From: Erythrocercus mccallii
Taxonomy: Eukaryota; Chordata; Aves; Passeriformes; Dicruridae
Assembly (NCBI GenBank): GCA_013397435.1
Contig: VZRG01001324.1
Span: 70,844 to 134,843 of the forward strand
Length of the DNA: 64,000 bases
Direction of reading: 5' to 3'
Shown here: one piece after another, positions 42,701 to 57,700 of the stretch
How the letters are laid out: every line of letters begins with the position of its first letter
Numbering within the stretch: the first letter of the stretch is position 1
Notes under the pieces: model-generated
The model's database searches: none
What the model was told of the DNA's origin: nothing
The model's input: only the letters and a program-made list of their open reading frames with translations
Position numbers and translations under genes: made by a program

Positions 42701-45700
42701 ATGATTTAAATCACCAATCTTAAATTGAGACCACTAAGCAAATGAGCTGTATTTCAACAGTTCACTGCGATCCCACTGCATATTGATACCTTTACTTTCT
42801 TCCTGCAGCTCAGTAAGGATTTGCTATTGATTAGCATTATTATTTTATTATTTTCAGCTATATTTAAGCCTTTAAGTCATCTCACAACAATCAGAGTACA
42901 CACTATTCCTTTAGCAGGCAGTGAGAAGTTATGTAGCTACTTTTACTCAAAAACGTCCATTTTTACACTACAAATACATTTAAAAATTTATTTCTTATAT
43001 TGTGGGTGGCTGTTGTTTTTATTAGTTATATGTACATAAAAAGACCAGTTCACAGAAAAATAATAACTATTTTGGTTTTGCTCCTATGGGTTTTTAATTT
43101 GACTTTTGCTTATTCATGTGTTGACAACTGCAGAAATGAAAAAATCACATTTAAGAAAAAGAAATTATTGACTAGTGCTACTGAATTTTCTGGATGGCAC
43201 CACATTATCACAGGCCTGCCACAGAAGCATATATTAACACTTTTGGAAAGCCACACTCAAAAATTTGGTAACTACTAAAGTCATTTAGTCTTTGCGGTCA
43301 TTGCAAAGATCTTCTCCTCTGTCTTCAGTCAAAAATAAAGAGGAAAAAACCACAGGATCCTCTACATATGTTATTGCCCTTTTGCCTAACTCTGAGCAAA
43401 CTATTCCAAATGGAAAGAGAAAAACAAAGTAAGCCACTGAATTTTTCTAGAGTAAAACTGAAATAAAGGGTATCAAAGAAAAAAGCAAAACCTTGTTTAC
43501 AGGCAATTTAAGGAAGTACAGATGTATAGAAAGAAGAGGTATCATACTGCAAAGATTGAAACTAAAAAGACCGTGCTACAGAGAGCTTTCTGTTGTTAAA
43601 ATTTTAAATTATTAAAAACATTAATGATCTTCCTCCTCATAGACTTTTTATATATGGAAAGTTAAGAGTCACTGATATAACAACTGTTAAGGCAACTTCT
43701 AAAGCCTTACGGCAGACATTCACAAGTTTGTATTTTAATTTTAAGCAGGATCATTAAGAAAAAAATTATCCTCACCACAAAATAAGCTAAGAAAAGAAAA
43801 CAAGTTCTCTCTAATGTTGCTTCATCAACCTTATTTCCTCAAATCCCAAGCACTAGCACATCTATGTTTTCCCTCATCTTGGTCCTAGCTCAAGACAGAT
43901 ATAGTTAATAAGTAAATAGCAATGTATTTTGCCAAATAATGAACTGTAAAGGCATAATCCATTTTGGAAGAGTTTGAAAACGTCATTAGAAGACTACGCA
44001 AAATTTTTTCCAGAATAGAGAATGGCACATTTACATAGTTTCAAATTAAATTTGCCATGAAACCTTTTAGACAGATTTGTTAATAATTACAACATAAAAC
44101 TGCATTTAAAACTGATTACTTTAAATTGGTGAAATTCTCCCCATAGTCATTAAAAAAGCGGTAACAACATGGAATATAAATGAAGCTGATAACGTGTATT
44201 GCAGGTTTAGGGGCTAAGCTGGAAGACTAAGTGACCTGGAGCTGAAACACTAAGTTCACGTGAAAGATTACTATACTGAGTTTGAAAATGTTTCCAAAGC
44301 TGGGCACGACACTATAGATTAGCATGACATCAGAATAAACAGCACCTCATTAATGCAGCAGTAGGACCTTTCTTTCCCAGACAGAATACTCTGCCAGCTT
44401 GACACGGCAGTAATAGTCCTACCTCTAGTGTGAAGATTAGAACAAGTGTTTTCAATTAAAATCTGTGAGAAGTATCATATGCACCTAAGCATGAGAATTC
44501 CAGCTTCCTTCCCAAAGTTAAAAGGTGAGGCTTGTGAAATAAGGGGTGTATTACTAAACATGTAAGCATATAAATACATTTCATGTACTAAACATTAAAA
44601 AAGAGAAAGTTTAAGCTGATGAGTATTCAACTTTCAAAGCAGGTGTGAAAAAAGGGCAAGGGAACAGCAGTAGCTTAAATTATTTTTGCCAGTGAAAATA
44701 ATGCATCATAAAATAATATAAAATCATCTCATCTTGAATACTGTAACTGTATTTGCAATGTTGCCTGCTCCTAACCTCCCCTGCAGCCAATACCATTGTT
44801 CTTCACACTTGAAAAAGCCTTACACACCAGGCAAATATCATTTGCCTGACAGGTTAGAAATACTTGAAGAGTCAGGAGAGTCACCCTTTACCTTCAGCAA
44901 TGCTTCTGCTGGGAGTGGCTCAGATGGTGAAAATAAACAACTGATTTTTGTGGAAATCCTAAAGGGCTCACAATAGTAATAGTCTGACTTCAATCAGTTG
45001 GCAAAGCTTCAGATAAACATGTAACAAATTAGTTTTAATCCTGTATGAGGTCTAGTGTGAATGTGTGCCTTGGGACACAGACTCTGCCCTACTGAGTTCA
45101 ATCAGAAGGATTAAGAGCTTATGAAAATCTCCAAGATTACTTACACATTCTTCAAACACTTAACTGACCTTCCAAGAAAGTCAGTAAGTATGAAAAGACC
45201 TAGCCATAAATAAACCTTGTACCCTTCTTTTTAAGCAGTTATATTCTAGACATAGCTAAAAATTGATGTAAGAAAGTTGTGCAGCTTCATATAAAGGCTG
45301 ACCTGACAACCCTAAAGATTTGGAATTGTGACCTGCCAATTCTAATTCCTTATTCCTAGTCACAAAGCACAGTATGTGCTTTCTGTAGGAAAGATGTTAT
45401 ACAGAACTATACATCTTGGTCTTGTATTTTATTATGTTCCACAAAGTGATATATTGGGCAAGTTATTTCTGTTCTCCAAAGACATTCTTAAAATTTTACC
45501 TTTAAGAAGCTGTCATTTGTCAGCAGTTCAATCTGTTTCCCTGACTCTTGCTTTTCCACATACCTTATGGCAAGAAAAAAAAACCAACATAAAATTATAA
45601 TGTAAAGGAAGATTCTAGGGTTAAAAACATTAAAAATGCTTATGCTGCTACAAGAAATATGTATCTTTCTTTGGGAAGATTCAAAACGGACAGTTGAAAG

Positions 45701-48700
45701 GCCACTCCAAAACTCTAGAGATTATGCTTCAAATCAGCTTAACAATTTCAAAAGTGATTTAGGGTTATTTGTCAAAATAACTTGTTTCTGTATTAAGAAT
45801 GAGAAGAAAAAAGTAAATTCAAGTGGTTACACATCACAGAAGCTGTACTCTCTAGGCTAGAACATTAAGGCTTCCTGAAATTATTTAGAAATGTCCTCTG
45901 TTTAATCAATTTACCTTTGCTATAGAAATGTGCACAAATGCGTTACAGTGTTCACAGAATTACATTTACAGATTCTTTTAATCTTTTTTAAAGCTGACTC
46001 AATACATGATTGTCCAAAGAAATTCCACCTTTACCTTCTAAAAGAAGGCAGTCTCCGAATGTTTTCACACTGATCATGTGATAAAGAATAAACTCTCTTC
46101 TTAACATCTACCAGGTGGCAACACAGTACGCTGAGAGGCTGGGAATAGAAGTGCTCCACAATACAGAGCTGAAAAACAAACCAAGAACTAGGGATGTTAA
46201 TAAAGTTCAATCTCCCTGCTGTATCTACCTTTTAATGCTTTCTTATTACTACACTGCATATACTACAATGGTAGTAATGGTACTCTTTGAAAAAAAATTA
46301 CAGTTCATAAATATTCCGCAAGTCACTACAGGACATTGATTATACAGTTGTACACAGTCACGTAATTACCTTCTTTGCTATATGTGCTATTCATTTTCAG
46401 TACCTCAGCTTTTCTCCCCTCTTATGCAACATCCCACCTAGATATAATGACATGATGGTGATCTCTTATTTATCACTTCGAAAATCTGATCTGAAATTGC
46501 TTCATCCTTTTAACACACAAGGACACAGCCATACACTGTTAAGTTTAAAACCTGTATTTACATGTCAGGCCAATGGAGAAATACTAAATTTTTATCACTC
46601 TTTCAAATAAGAGGTGAAATTTATGAAAGCCCACAGAGGTCTGTCTTCAGGAAGAGGTCCTATGGCCAGAATACCTTTCCTGGCCATGTGTAATCATTGA
46701 GTCATATATATCAAAAAATCAGAGAAGTTCTGAATGTATATGACATATGAAGGGCATATTTTCCTAGCAGGTTCACACGTGGAACTAGGCATGAAAGAAA
46801 CCATTTCATAACCCTGCATTAAAACAGGTGACAGGGGCTACAAATTCTTCAGAGAACTCTTGTCTGCAATTCACAAAAGCCACAAGGAGATCTAGACATA
46901 GAAATATATCTAGATATGAAGAATTATATAATACAATAAAAACTTAACTATCATGCTCTGTAGAGACTCCTTTTGGAAACCCCCTGAGCTCTTCCATTGT
47001 CCTCTGAGAGAGGGTAAATTTAACTCCCACATTGCTACACAACTGCTTGGAGCACAAGTATTACCTCCTCTGAGGCACCAAGTAAATGATCTTGCAGCTC
47101 CTATTTCCCGGAAAAGGAGAAGAACTGTGCAAGAACTGTGCATCCAGAAGTTGTGCCAGAGGAGTTCAAGTGGAGAAGAGACACTGCTGTAGCCTACTCA
47201 CACCAAGACAAAGCAGAGTCCAAGGAGCCGGTACAGATATGAACTAGGGAGTTCTGCTAGGGGTGTCAGAAAGCTACAAATTAATCTATAGTAAGATACA
47301 GCTCTTTCTGCCCACTAAGCCAGGCCATCCTTTCAAATGTAACCTTAAAATATTGTGGGTTTTGTGTCAGAGTGAGCTTTTATTTGCTTCTTCATACAGG
47401 TCTTACAAGTTGCTCTTAAACCCTTACCAGTAAAGATTTTTAAATATCCATCTGTTCACAGACCCAAAACTGTTTCCAAAGGATATTTTTCATGCAATTT
47501 AGTAATATTAAGACCTAAGAAATCTTTCAGCACCTAGTAATTACCCTTTGTTTTCACAACCATAATGTGAGTTCTCGTTACCACTGCCTACCTGAAATCC
47601 TTTGACAAAATTCTGGACAGAAAAATCATGGTACAGGAATATGTTGATAAGAACCTGCAGAACTTTTTCTCCCAGTTTAAAGGGAAACCGGGATGTCAGA
47701 AGCAGCTAAAAGGGAGACAAAAAGGAAAGGCAGCCATAGCAGAAATTTTCTCCTGAATTCAAATCAGTAAAATTTATATATACAACTTGATACAACTCTT
47801 AACATTCAACTAAATGAGATACTAAATACACTGCCAGCTTCTAAACCCAGTATTTCTACTAAAATATCCATGCAAAGACTGATTTTCAGTTTATATTATT
47901 TTACCACATTTTCATAAGTATCTTTCACTAATGCATTTTAAGTTAATTTTGCTTAATGCTATTTTTGTAAAATTACAAATAGAACAGAGACTGCTGTAAT
48001 AAACAATGTCACCACTACTTTCAGCATAACAGAGATTTTGGAAATTCTGTGGTCTACCAAGAATCCACAGGCACAACATTTATATGGCTTGAACATATGG
48101 ATAACTCAGCTAATGCTTCACAGGTAACAAAACTCAGGCTGAACATTATTTCTCAGAATTTTAGCTAAGTTTCAAAACTATCTTTTCCTAGAACAAAGTA
48201 AAACTGAAATCACAGCTCGACTTTAATGAAGAAGAGTGGATGTCAAAGTGTAACAACGCAATGAAAGATGAAAGCAGGCATGTGTGTCTGTCAGTATGAG
48301 AAGGACACTCTCAGCACTGCACTACTCTGCAGCTGCAAGTAGAAATATCTAAAATCCACAGTGCTCAGGAACAGAATCCTTTTCAAAACGTTCAGACAAA
48401 CCTGCCTTTAAAGGCCACACATGTATGCTGTGCTTCAAAACACACAAACACTCCTAATTTCTATTTGGAAAGGGAATTACCTTGTCAATTATAGTAGACA
48501 GGTGTTCCTTACAGGAAAGGGACTGGAAAAGCTCTATGCACAGCAGAGAGGAAACTGAGTGAGGAAGTAGTCTGTGGATAATCATTGGTGATGTTGCGAT
48601 TCCAAAAACCAGCACTAGAGGTAATTGATGGATATGCTGACTGGATAATGGGGGAAGGGGGGAAAAAAAGTAATAGTTACATTATAGAAGCTTGTGTAAC

Positions 48701-51700
48701 AAATGCATTATATTCCTACTACAGCACTGAATTTAAATGCAGAAAGGGGTAAATTAAAAGATTTGCTGCCGGTAAACCAAAAGAGGAATTGGTGTGGAAT
48801 AAAATTAAAAAGAAAGGATGCTATTTAAAGCCCTAAAGTAGATGAGAAAGTGAAATTCCATTCTCAGATTCAAATTTCAGAAAGTTGCACAAAAAGCACA
48901 ATTTCAGTTAGTCTTGTGCTGATCCTACCTTCCCAAAACGTTATATTCAGAGAACTAAGTCTTATAATAGGATTTTTTCAAAGATACAGAGAAAAAATAA
49001 GATACATTAAATAGGTAACAGTCAAGAAAATTTACAAGATTTACACCATTAATAAATTCAAAATAAACAAGAAATCTCTTTTTGTGTGTTCCAATCACAC
49101 TTAAAAAATTCCAACTTCTCCAGATTAATCTTCCTCTTCAGATAATTTTTTATTATTTGCTTCAGAACTGAAAATCAGGACTGGATGTATATTCCTTGAG
49201 GTCAGCATACAATTTATACAAAATACAGTGTTTTCAGTACCATGTCATCATTATTTTCAATTTTTAATAGTTTCACAGAGGTACAAAATATGCTTATGTC
49301 TTAAATACCTTCTAGGTTAAAACTGTCAGTTTATTCCTTTCCTTTGTTTTTGCCACAGCAACTTTCTGGCTTTGGATTTTAATCATTATCCCATAATTAC
49401 TTCATTTCTCTATCTCCTCAAAAGAAATTGCTGAAGACAAACACAAAACCAATAAACTTCATGTATTACTGTCCACTGTTGATAACCTTAGAGAATCTTA
49501 GAAAGTAATCAGAACTTGTGATTAACAAATCAGAGGAACCTCTCACATTTACCCTTCTTCACCTTTATTATTAAACACATTTAAGACTGAGATGAAGATA
49601 ACAACACAAGCTGCACAATTTCTTGCTGGGAGTACAGCAAGTGAATTGCCTAGACCTTGTTCAGAGGTAACATGAGGTGCACATACTGCAGCCCCAACTC
49701 TAACAGCTCCAAATGTAGCTCCACCCTGGGGACTTAAGGGCAAGGTACTCCTTTTGGAGAGCAGCATGAGTTTTTGATTAGCATGCCTGAGATTACATTA
49801 AGGAAGACATGCTGAAGAAGAACAGAAGTACAGGAGAACCTGAATAAGTCAGCTGCTGATTACAGATTTTGGCCAGCTGGGGAGGTTTTATATACACCCC
49901 TATTAGTAAGCTAGTGGCCTTTAAGCACCAGCATTACATCAGTAGTCACACAAAAATACACTCTGTAAACTATTTAAAAAGATCTAGACATCTTAAAAAT
50001 TTAGTTTCGCATTCACAAATTCTGTAAAAACTAATACCAGTAAATCCTACTATGTGAAGTATTAAATCTGCCACCCCTTATCTCAACCTAGCCCTTAGGC
50101 ACTCTGGTTCACAGTCTCAAGTTTAGCTTTAGCCTAATTTACCCCTAAAACCTAGCAAGTAGCTTTTTGCTCAATCACTGCTGCAAAGAAACAGCACCAA
50201 TATTGGATTCTAACGCTTCACTGGGCCTCACTGTTACATTTCTAAACAGCTGCAAATAGAAAATGAGTAAAGGAGTGGAAGATCTAAAGTTCAAGTCACA
50301 TTACCTGCTGATGACAATGAAGTCTTGAAGAACTTTTGTGGTGAAACTTTCCATGTCCTTGAATATGACTACAACTGGAGGAGACTGCCAGTGTCTAGAG
50401 GAGGAATTTCTTTTTTTGCTTGGAGTTTCAGGATCTGTTTTCTTTAAAGCCATTAATTAAACATTAATACACAGAAGCCAGGAAAATAAGTAAGAGTGAT
50501 TAATTTTATGATGTTGTCATATTCCAAAGTGACATGACGGATTTTTTGTCAGCTGTATTTATTATGAGCACCTAGACCTGCCATTTTTCTTCTTCTGTTT
50601 GGCACAGCATGAAGTACAAAGAATAAATAGATTTTAAACATACGGTCCAACAATGACAAGAATAGCTCTGAGAGACAGAACTGGTGTAGTTCTCTTGGGA
50701 ATGACGGAGAAGATTTGAACTGTGTACACAGACACTGCTTATTTTCTATATCTTTACCCAGTAATAAAAAGAGCATGCACTCAGTACACTTAGGTTTATC
50801 ACACTGCTCTGATGAAGTCATTAGAAAATCAGTTGTAGCTTGTATTCATGACAGAAACAAAACTTAAAACTTCAATAGCTTTAGCAAACACAAAGATACA
50901 AAAACATTTTGAAAGTTATTTCCTTACTGCTTGCCAACGTAGTGTGGGTTGCAGATGACATCATGGTTCATTAGCACTAGTACAGTACCTTTGCCCTGGA
51001 TGGCTGTTCTTCTATGAAGTTTTGTTTTAATAAACAAAATATCTCAGCACTCCAGGGAGAAAAGCATTTGGCATGAAGTTGATACTGCATTTTAGGCTTC
51101 CAGTTCCCAATTAAACATATGATAAAACAGTACTTCTTGCATAAGTTTCAGAATTCTGACATTCATACATCATCGGTAACTAACTCAACGTTTGTTTTAT
51201 GTGTCACATATTATATTCAAATCACCTCAATATCACATTATTCTTAGTATTACATTAAAAATTAACCTTTGACATTTTCTCACAGAAAGCTGAGTTATTA
51301 AATTTCTGTTTTAAACACATCTAAAGGTCAGGAGTTTTCATAAACTGGGGATAAAAAACCGCCAACAACATACCTTTGTTATACTCTCATACCAGCTGAT
51401 AAGAGAAGGCATTGAACAACGTATTCTATTCTGTGAAACCTGCACACAGTCCTCATCTTCCATTGAGTCCACCTCTATATCACAGTTCATCAGCTGCCCC
51501 ATCAGCTTCTGCATCAGATTTTTTATGCCTTCACAAAATATTTTTAGAAATGTGGTGAAGACATTTGGTTATCTGGCAACACTTCTCCATCCCATACTAT
51601 AAAAAACAACCCCAAAGCTATTATTCATTATTTTTCACATTTCTAACTATTCTTCTTCTCTCTCCAGAATGCACACCTCATGCTCCTGAAAGCATTAATG

Positions 51701-54700
51701 ATATGCATGCTGTTCATGCAATTTGCCTAAACAGCAACAACTGAGGTCAAGATATTGGTCTTCCATCTTTACCTGAGCTCCAGCCATATGCTTTTAAGAG
51801 TGACGTAGAAATAAGGCAGCCACTCCATAGAACTGAGGATGCTGCCATATGTGATTTTAATAATTTTACTTAAAAAATAAAAAAGGAGCATGAAGGGTGG
51901 GACAATTTTATTCTACCCATTCTCTCACTAAATAATGGGACTGTAAGCATTTAAAAAGTGGAATGTATACATCCACTGTCCAATTAAACAAGAAGAAAAC
52001 CAACCTACAACATCAACATGCAATACACTAAGCAGCATGTTCTTAAATGTTATGCTACAGCTAAGTAGCATTTCATTCTTCACTGTTTTAAACTGAACTG
52101 GATACCTCTCAAAATACAGTAGGCATTATTGGTCTGGTGACATAAGTTTGAGCAAATATTTGGAAAGTCTTCAAGATGCCTCTGTTCATTACTCTTACAT
52201 TTAGGAGCAAAAGCTAGAATTCCTAGTTAATTGGTATCTTATTCAAAAGAAGCAGCTACACTATTGCAATATTTACCTGGGCAATCTTTGGCTTCCAGCA
52301 AGGCTACATAAGGAGTAATGTTATCCTGAAGGGCATCTGAGAGACCTCTGAAAGTCAAGTCATGATCCGTAACATTTACACCTAGGGGAAAAAAAAAGGT
52401 CAAAATTTTAAGGGCATTTTTTCCATGACTCGTGAGCACAATGGTTGGACAATAAATTGAACAGCAGACAAAAACAGAAGATATGTCAAATATTTAAGGA
52501 AAGAATGAAAAATATCACATCAACTATGAGGAAAGATGAAAAACTAGCACAAGATTAGAGTCTCTGATTAGTAACTGATTAAGAGAAACAGGGAGTCACT
52601 GTGAATACCCTTCATCATCCAGCTTGGTGGGGTTTTTTAAAGTTTTCTCAAGAGTCCAAACCTGCAAGAAGCAGGACTGGTTGTCTAACATCTCTAAGAA
52701 GCCATCGACAGCCATGTAAGGCCTGCAGACAAGAAGTTAAATTCACCTTCTCTAGAAGAATACAGTATCCATACCTGGATCCTCTCATGGCTCACGTAAA
52801 GAGGAAAATTCCTGTAAACTGCTGTGAAACTCAATCTGAATTCACTATGAACTACTTAACAGCCTTTGTTAATATCCGTAACCAAGAGGAAAAAAGAATA
52901 AGCCCCTCCAGGAGGCAATTCAGAATTTTATCCACAGAAATATTTGAAGCAGTAGTTTTTCACTTTCTATTACCTACCAAAGTAGGGTACTCTTTGTTTC
53001 TGCCTACCTGGTAAATTTGAAGCACAGGCCTGATTTTAATTTCCCTTAAATAATCCACTGAAAATGTAATCAACTCGCCTTGAATCAGATTTAGGGTTTA
53101 TAGGTACAAACCTCTGAGAGAATGGAGAAGGGAAAGAAAAAAAAGACTTCAGAACTTCACTAACTTCATCGCCAGCTATTTTCTTCTCTGCTCTTTTCCC
53201 AAGATAAAGAAACTACTTTCCTACATGTAAAGATGCACTGCAAGAACACATATCAGAAATACAGAAGCTGCGTAATTCCAGGGTTAAGTTGTAGAAACCA
53301 CCAAGCATGCTGGTGGCAGAAACAGGGACGTAATCGAAGTTATCTCCAGTGCCTCGAACAAAAAAAAACCTCAAATCACTACCAGGTGCTTAAGAGAGAC
53401 CTGTAAGGCACTTGTTGACTTACTGGACTATTAAGGAACATAGACCAAAGGGGAAGGAGGTTTTATCTGACTTCCTTTTCCCCACCCAGTCTCTTCTGTT
53501 GACATGTTTGAAGCTTACATCGTTCACAGTAATTGCTGGGACTCAGTAAGTTTCTTTGATGTGCCTGTGAGTTTTAATTAGAAGTACATTACAAAAATTA
53601 TCTTAAAAAAATTACCTAAGACAAGAGCTGCAGTAGGGATTTCTCTGAACTTCATCCTGCAAGTCCATTTTGTTGTCTTCTCTTGAAAATCAGAATGAGA
53701 CCGGCTCAAAAAACTCACCAGATTATCAAGCAACTGCTTATTCAAGTCTTCCTGTATTTGCTGCAAACATACACAGAGAGATTTGATCTACAAAAATGTG
53801 AAAATACCACTGCATCTTCCTTTTTCTACTCCTATCCTGCATAATCTTAAACCTTTAAAACTCCAGGTTTTTAAAATTTCCTGTGATTTATAAACCACAC
53901 TAACTTATTCCTTGTGTGGCAAATAGAGACTTTTCCCATCTTGGAACTTCTAGCCAAGTGACTCAAGAATAATTTGAAAAGCAAGGATCTTACCTGTGTT
54001 GTCACACAACAGGCTTTAAAGAAGGAGAAAAAACCACCATACTGACAAAGCCTCAGGACGCAGGCAGAAAAACCCAATATAATTAGTTTCTAGAACAATG
54101 TTCAGGGAAATTTCGATTCTTCCTCCTCACCTTACAAAAAACCCGTAAATATTTTTCTGAGAGATCTAAATGAGGGCAAATACTCTACTCTTCCAAATTT
54201 AATTTGGGATGAAAGAAGTAAAAATAGTAATAAAGGAAATCATTAAATATGTTTTATAGAAAAAAATACTAAACCACATTACTCCCATATTTGCTACACT
54301 GTCTTTTGACCTTCAGAATGATTTTCACACAATTTGTATAAGCAGGAACGTATGAAAAGGTGAGAGAAAGCACGAGGAGATAAAACTTTTAAAGGAAAAT
54401 ATATGTCAGCAGCATTTTGTATTTCTTTTTTTTTATCTGTGTGCCTTTGAAAATCTGCCCCTAAACCAAGATATGCCTTCTGTTAGAACAGACAAAAAAG
54501 TACTCTGAAGTTCAGGATATCAACATATACTCCAGAACACACATGTTAGAAACAAGGTTAAACCCTTGTTCCAAACAAAATCATCATCAAGATTTATTAG
54601 CAACAAAAAGTGATACCCACAGCTGTGAACTTGATTTTAAGCAAAGCAGCTAAGACCGTCTCTAGCAGCATTAAAGAGGCCACTATCGGAGAGTGATGGT

Positions 54701-57700
54701 GACATCTGCAGTGGATTGCACATGATGCCTGCTCAATAGCCTGAACTCCAGTTCCATAATACAGAAGAGCTTCTGTTGGTCTCCTAAACAACTGCTAAAA
54801 TTGTACAGAAAGTAATTTTAGTCTTTTTGTCCTCCACTCATTGAAGAATATTCTTCTGGCCTTTCTGATCTTGATTGTGCAGCTCTGAACTCCCACCTGA
54901 TAAATTCTACGCAACTCAGAACAAATTGTAACATGACATTTTTTGAAAGAATTTACACCATCAGCGTTATAACATCATAACAACTCCTGTATTACCATAG
55001 ATCCTTTAACAATCCTCTGAGCTTCTGTTTCAGACGCCATCAAATCCTAAACTTCCTTTGATCACTATTGTTTTTGCTCAGCTGACCTAACAAGAACCTC
55101 AATTCTTACTCTGCGTGATTAGACTATATATTATTTCCTCCATTGTGCACTTGTGACAATGGAATTCAGTCTGCCATAGCATTACACATTTACCTAGTTT
55201 TCCTAAAATACATCAGTCTTTTCTTGTCAAAACAACTTTGTTAGTAACATTGTCTTGATAATGTTCCAGAAAGTTCATAGGCTGCTCTGCATCTCAAGTG
55301 ACCAAATCACTTACTTACATGGCATTCTCACTCTGGAAAAGTCACAGGAAGTGGATGTTCAGTTACTGCCACCAGGATTTGTCATGACTATTTGTTATGT
55401 GGTCTGAAAACCATTATCTCCATATTAGAGCAAAAATGACTATATTTTAGCCCTGCACTTTGCCTTTTTGTTTCTAGCCCAGATGCTGGTAGAACCCATT
55501 CTCGCCTCACAGGAAAAGAATGTTTCTGTAAGCCCTTGATAAGATTCATCATAAGAACATTTGGAAGGCCACTTCTGACAGCAGGGGTCAAAACTGGGAT
55601 AGCTGCAATACTGAAACAAACAAACAAACAAAGTCCAAAATTCACCTTCCAAAAACAAAGGGCAATTCCTGCCAAACTTTTGTCAACTTTTTAGTTGTTG
55701 AAAGGATGTCATCACCAGATGACAGGTGGTGCTGCCACAACCACAGAGCAGTTTATAATAGACATAGAAAGGCCAAGAGTGCTCTACAAGTAAGTGCCTT
55801 GGAGGGCACTGCTCTGAGCACTTCAGGCAGATACCAGAGAACCAGGAAAACACCAGCACAAGCACAAGGCCTGCCAACAAATCACCAGGCAGCAGTGCCC
55901 TGGCAAAACCTTTGGAGAATGTCCTGCTAGGCTCCCTTAGCACACCACCAGAATCCCTAGAATAAAAGCCCAAACCAGGAAGCCACACGCTTCCCATGTA
56001 CTCTGCCATGGGTCAGGTTTGCTACACTAGGATTTGAAAACACGTAAGAAATGAAATCCTGACTAGCTAAAGCCCTCACCTGCCTGGTCTGATCTCACAG
56101 ATGATGCTGCTTTGAGGAGTTCAGACTGGACACTTTCTAAGGCCCCTTCCAACCTGAATTATCACACAATTTTACATGTAAGAACAATCGTCAGCTCCAT
56201 GTTGGCCAACAGTGGAATAAAAGGATGATGATACAAAACTCAATAGGGAAGATATCACAGATACAGCAGAAGCAGTATGAAGAAAATTGTCTGTGTAGTA
56301 GCAGAAAGAACTGCAGGCAATCTGCCCGTGGGCAATTCAAACTGTAAGGAAATGTTCATGTTATAAGTGAACTTATAATGTAATTCGTGTTATGTTATTT
56401 TATAGCAATATTTAGTTTGATTGTAGGAAAAGTAGCTTTTTGTAGAAGTTAAGTTTCTTTCCAGGAAAATTCAGCAGCACGGAGATGGCATGGGTGCGGC
56501 CCACCAGCAGCACTGATAAGAAACAATCACCCAAAACCTGCTGGACAGGTTGCAACCACCTCCTTGGGGGTTAGGTGCTAATGGGTGGCCAGGAAGAGGA
56601 CAAAAGACAGGAGCTCTGGAAACGACCGAGCCTGGATCATAAGGACTCAGCCATTAACCCCATTGTCCAGCTCCAAGCACAGCTATAACCAGACAAAGGC
56701 AGATTCTACTCAGAACCAGGACCCACCCCGGCAGACTTCCAGCCACATTGTCCAAATCAAGATGACTTCATCCGCAGCAAGAGAAACCTATTCTCTCCAT
56801 TGTACACCTTAGCCCCAGGCTATGAAAACCAGTATAAAACCACCTTGCAGAACACATGTCTTCGTGGACGCAGAGACAGTGTCGTTTTGACGCAGACCCT
56901 GTGACACCAGGAGCCGAACCCCAGGAGCCGAACCCCGGGCCGGCTCCTTGGGTTTGGGATTTGTTGGCACATTTTTTTCTGTTTTCCAAATTCTTCCGAA
57001 ATTTGTAAATAATTGTAAATAAAACCTTTTGATTTTTCTATTAAAATCAGATTGGCAATTTTTCATTTATAACACTCATATCAAAACATCAGTATAGGAG
57101 GAATTGTCTTCCATCAGGAGGAGTAAGACCAGAAGAAAGTACCTGGAAAACTCTTAACAGCCTCAAAAAAAAAAAAATAGGAATGAAATTAGAGGAATTT
57201 ATGAGCTTAGCCCAAGGGTCCAGATTTCAAGCTACCTCTATCTGGCTTCATCCCAAAACATCTCTGCATATCCCAAAACAAACTTTGGGAAAAAAATTCT
57301 CCTAATGTCTATAGAGCCTAACAGCAAGCAGAGGAATATGGAATACTTGCCCAGAATCCATGACACTGAACAGAGGAGAGGAGGAAATCTCTGCTGTATG
57401 GAAGAAATTATTCATACTATAATGCAAGCCAGCTGGCTATAGGGACACAAAAACACACAACATGTCAGGAGGTCATAGTTCAGTATGAAATTAACTCTGA
57501 CCCCATTCACACCATCCATACTAACTCAATAGGCCATATTTGCACTGGTGTCATTCTGTACTTGACATCCATGCAGCTGTGTTCACATAAATCCACTGTG
57601 AATCCTGGGCTGCTGTATATGAATTCTGGAACACTGAAGTCAAGACCAGCCAAAAATCGTCAGAGGGCTGGCAAGCATTAACCGAATTAAAACAGCAGTA

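Noticed and set aside
55683..56009. 108-aa minus-strand frame with hydrophobic stretch in ORC3 intron 3
   Set aside because: No similarity I recognise, no splice or promoter context; it lies beside a CR1 tail and LTR and may be undetected repeat sequence.
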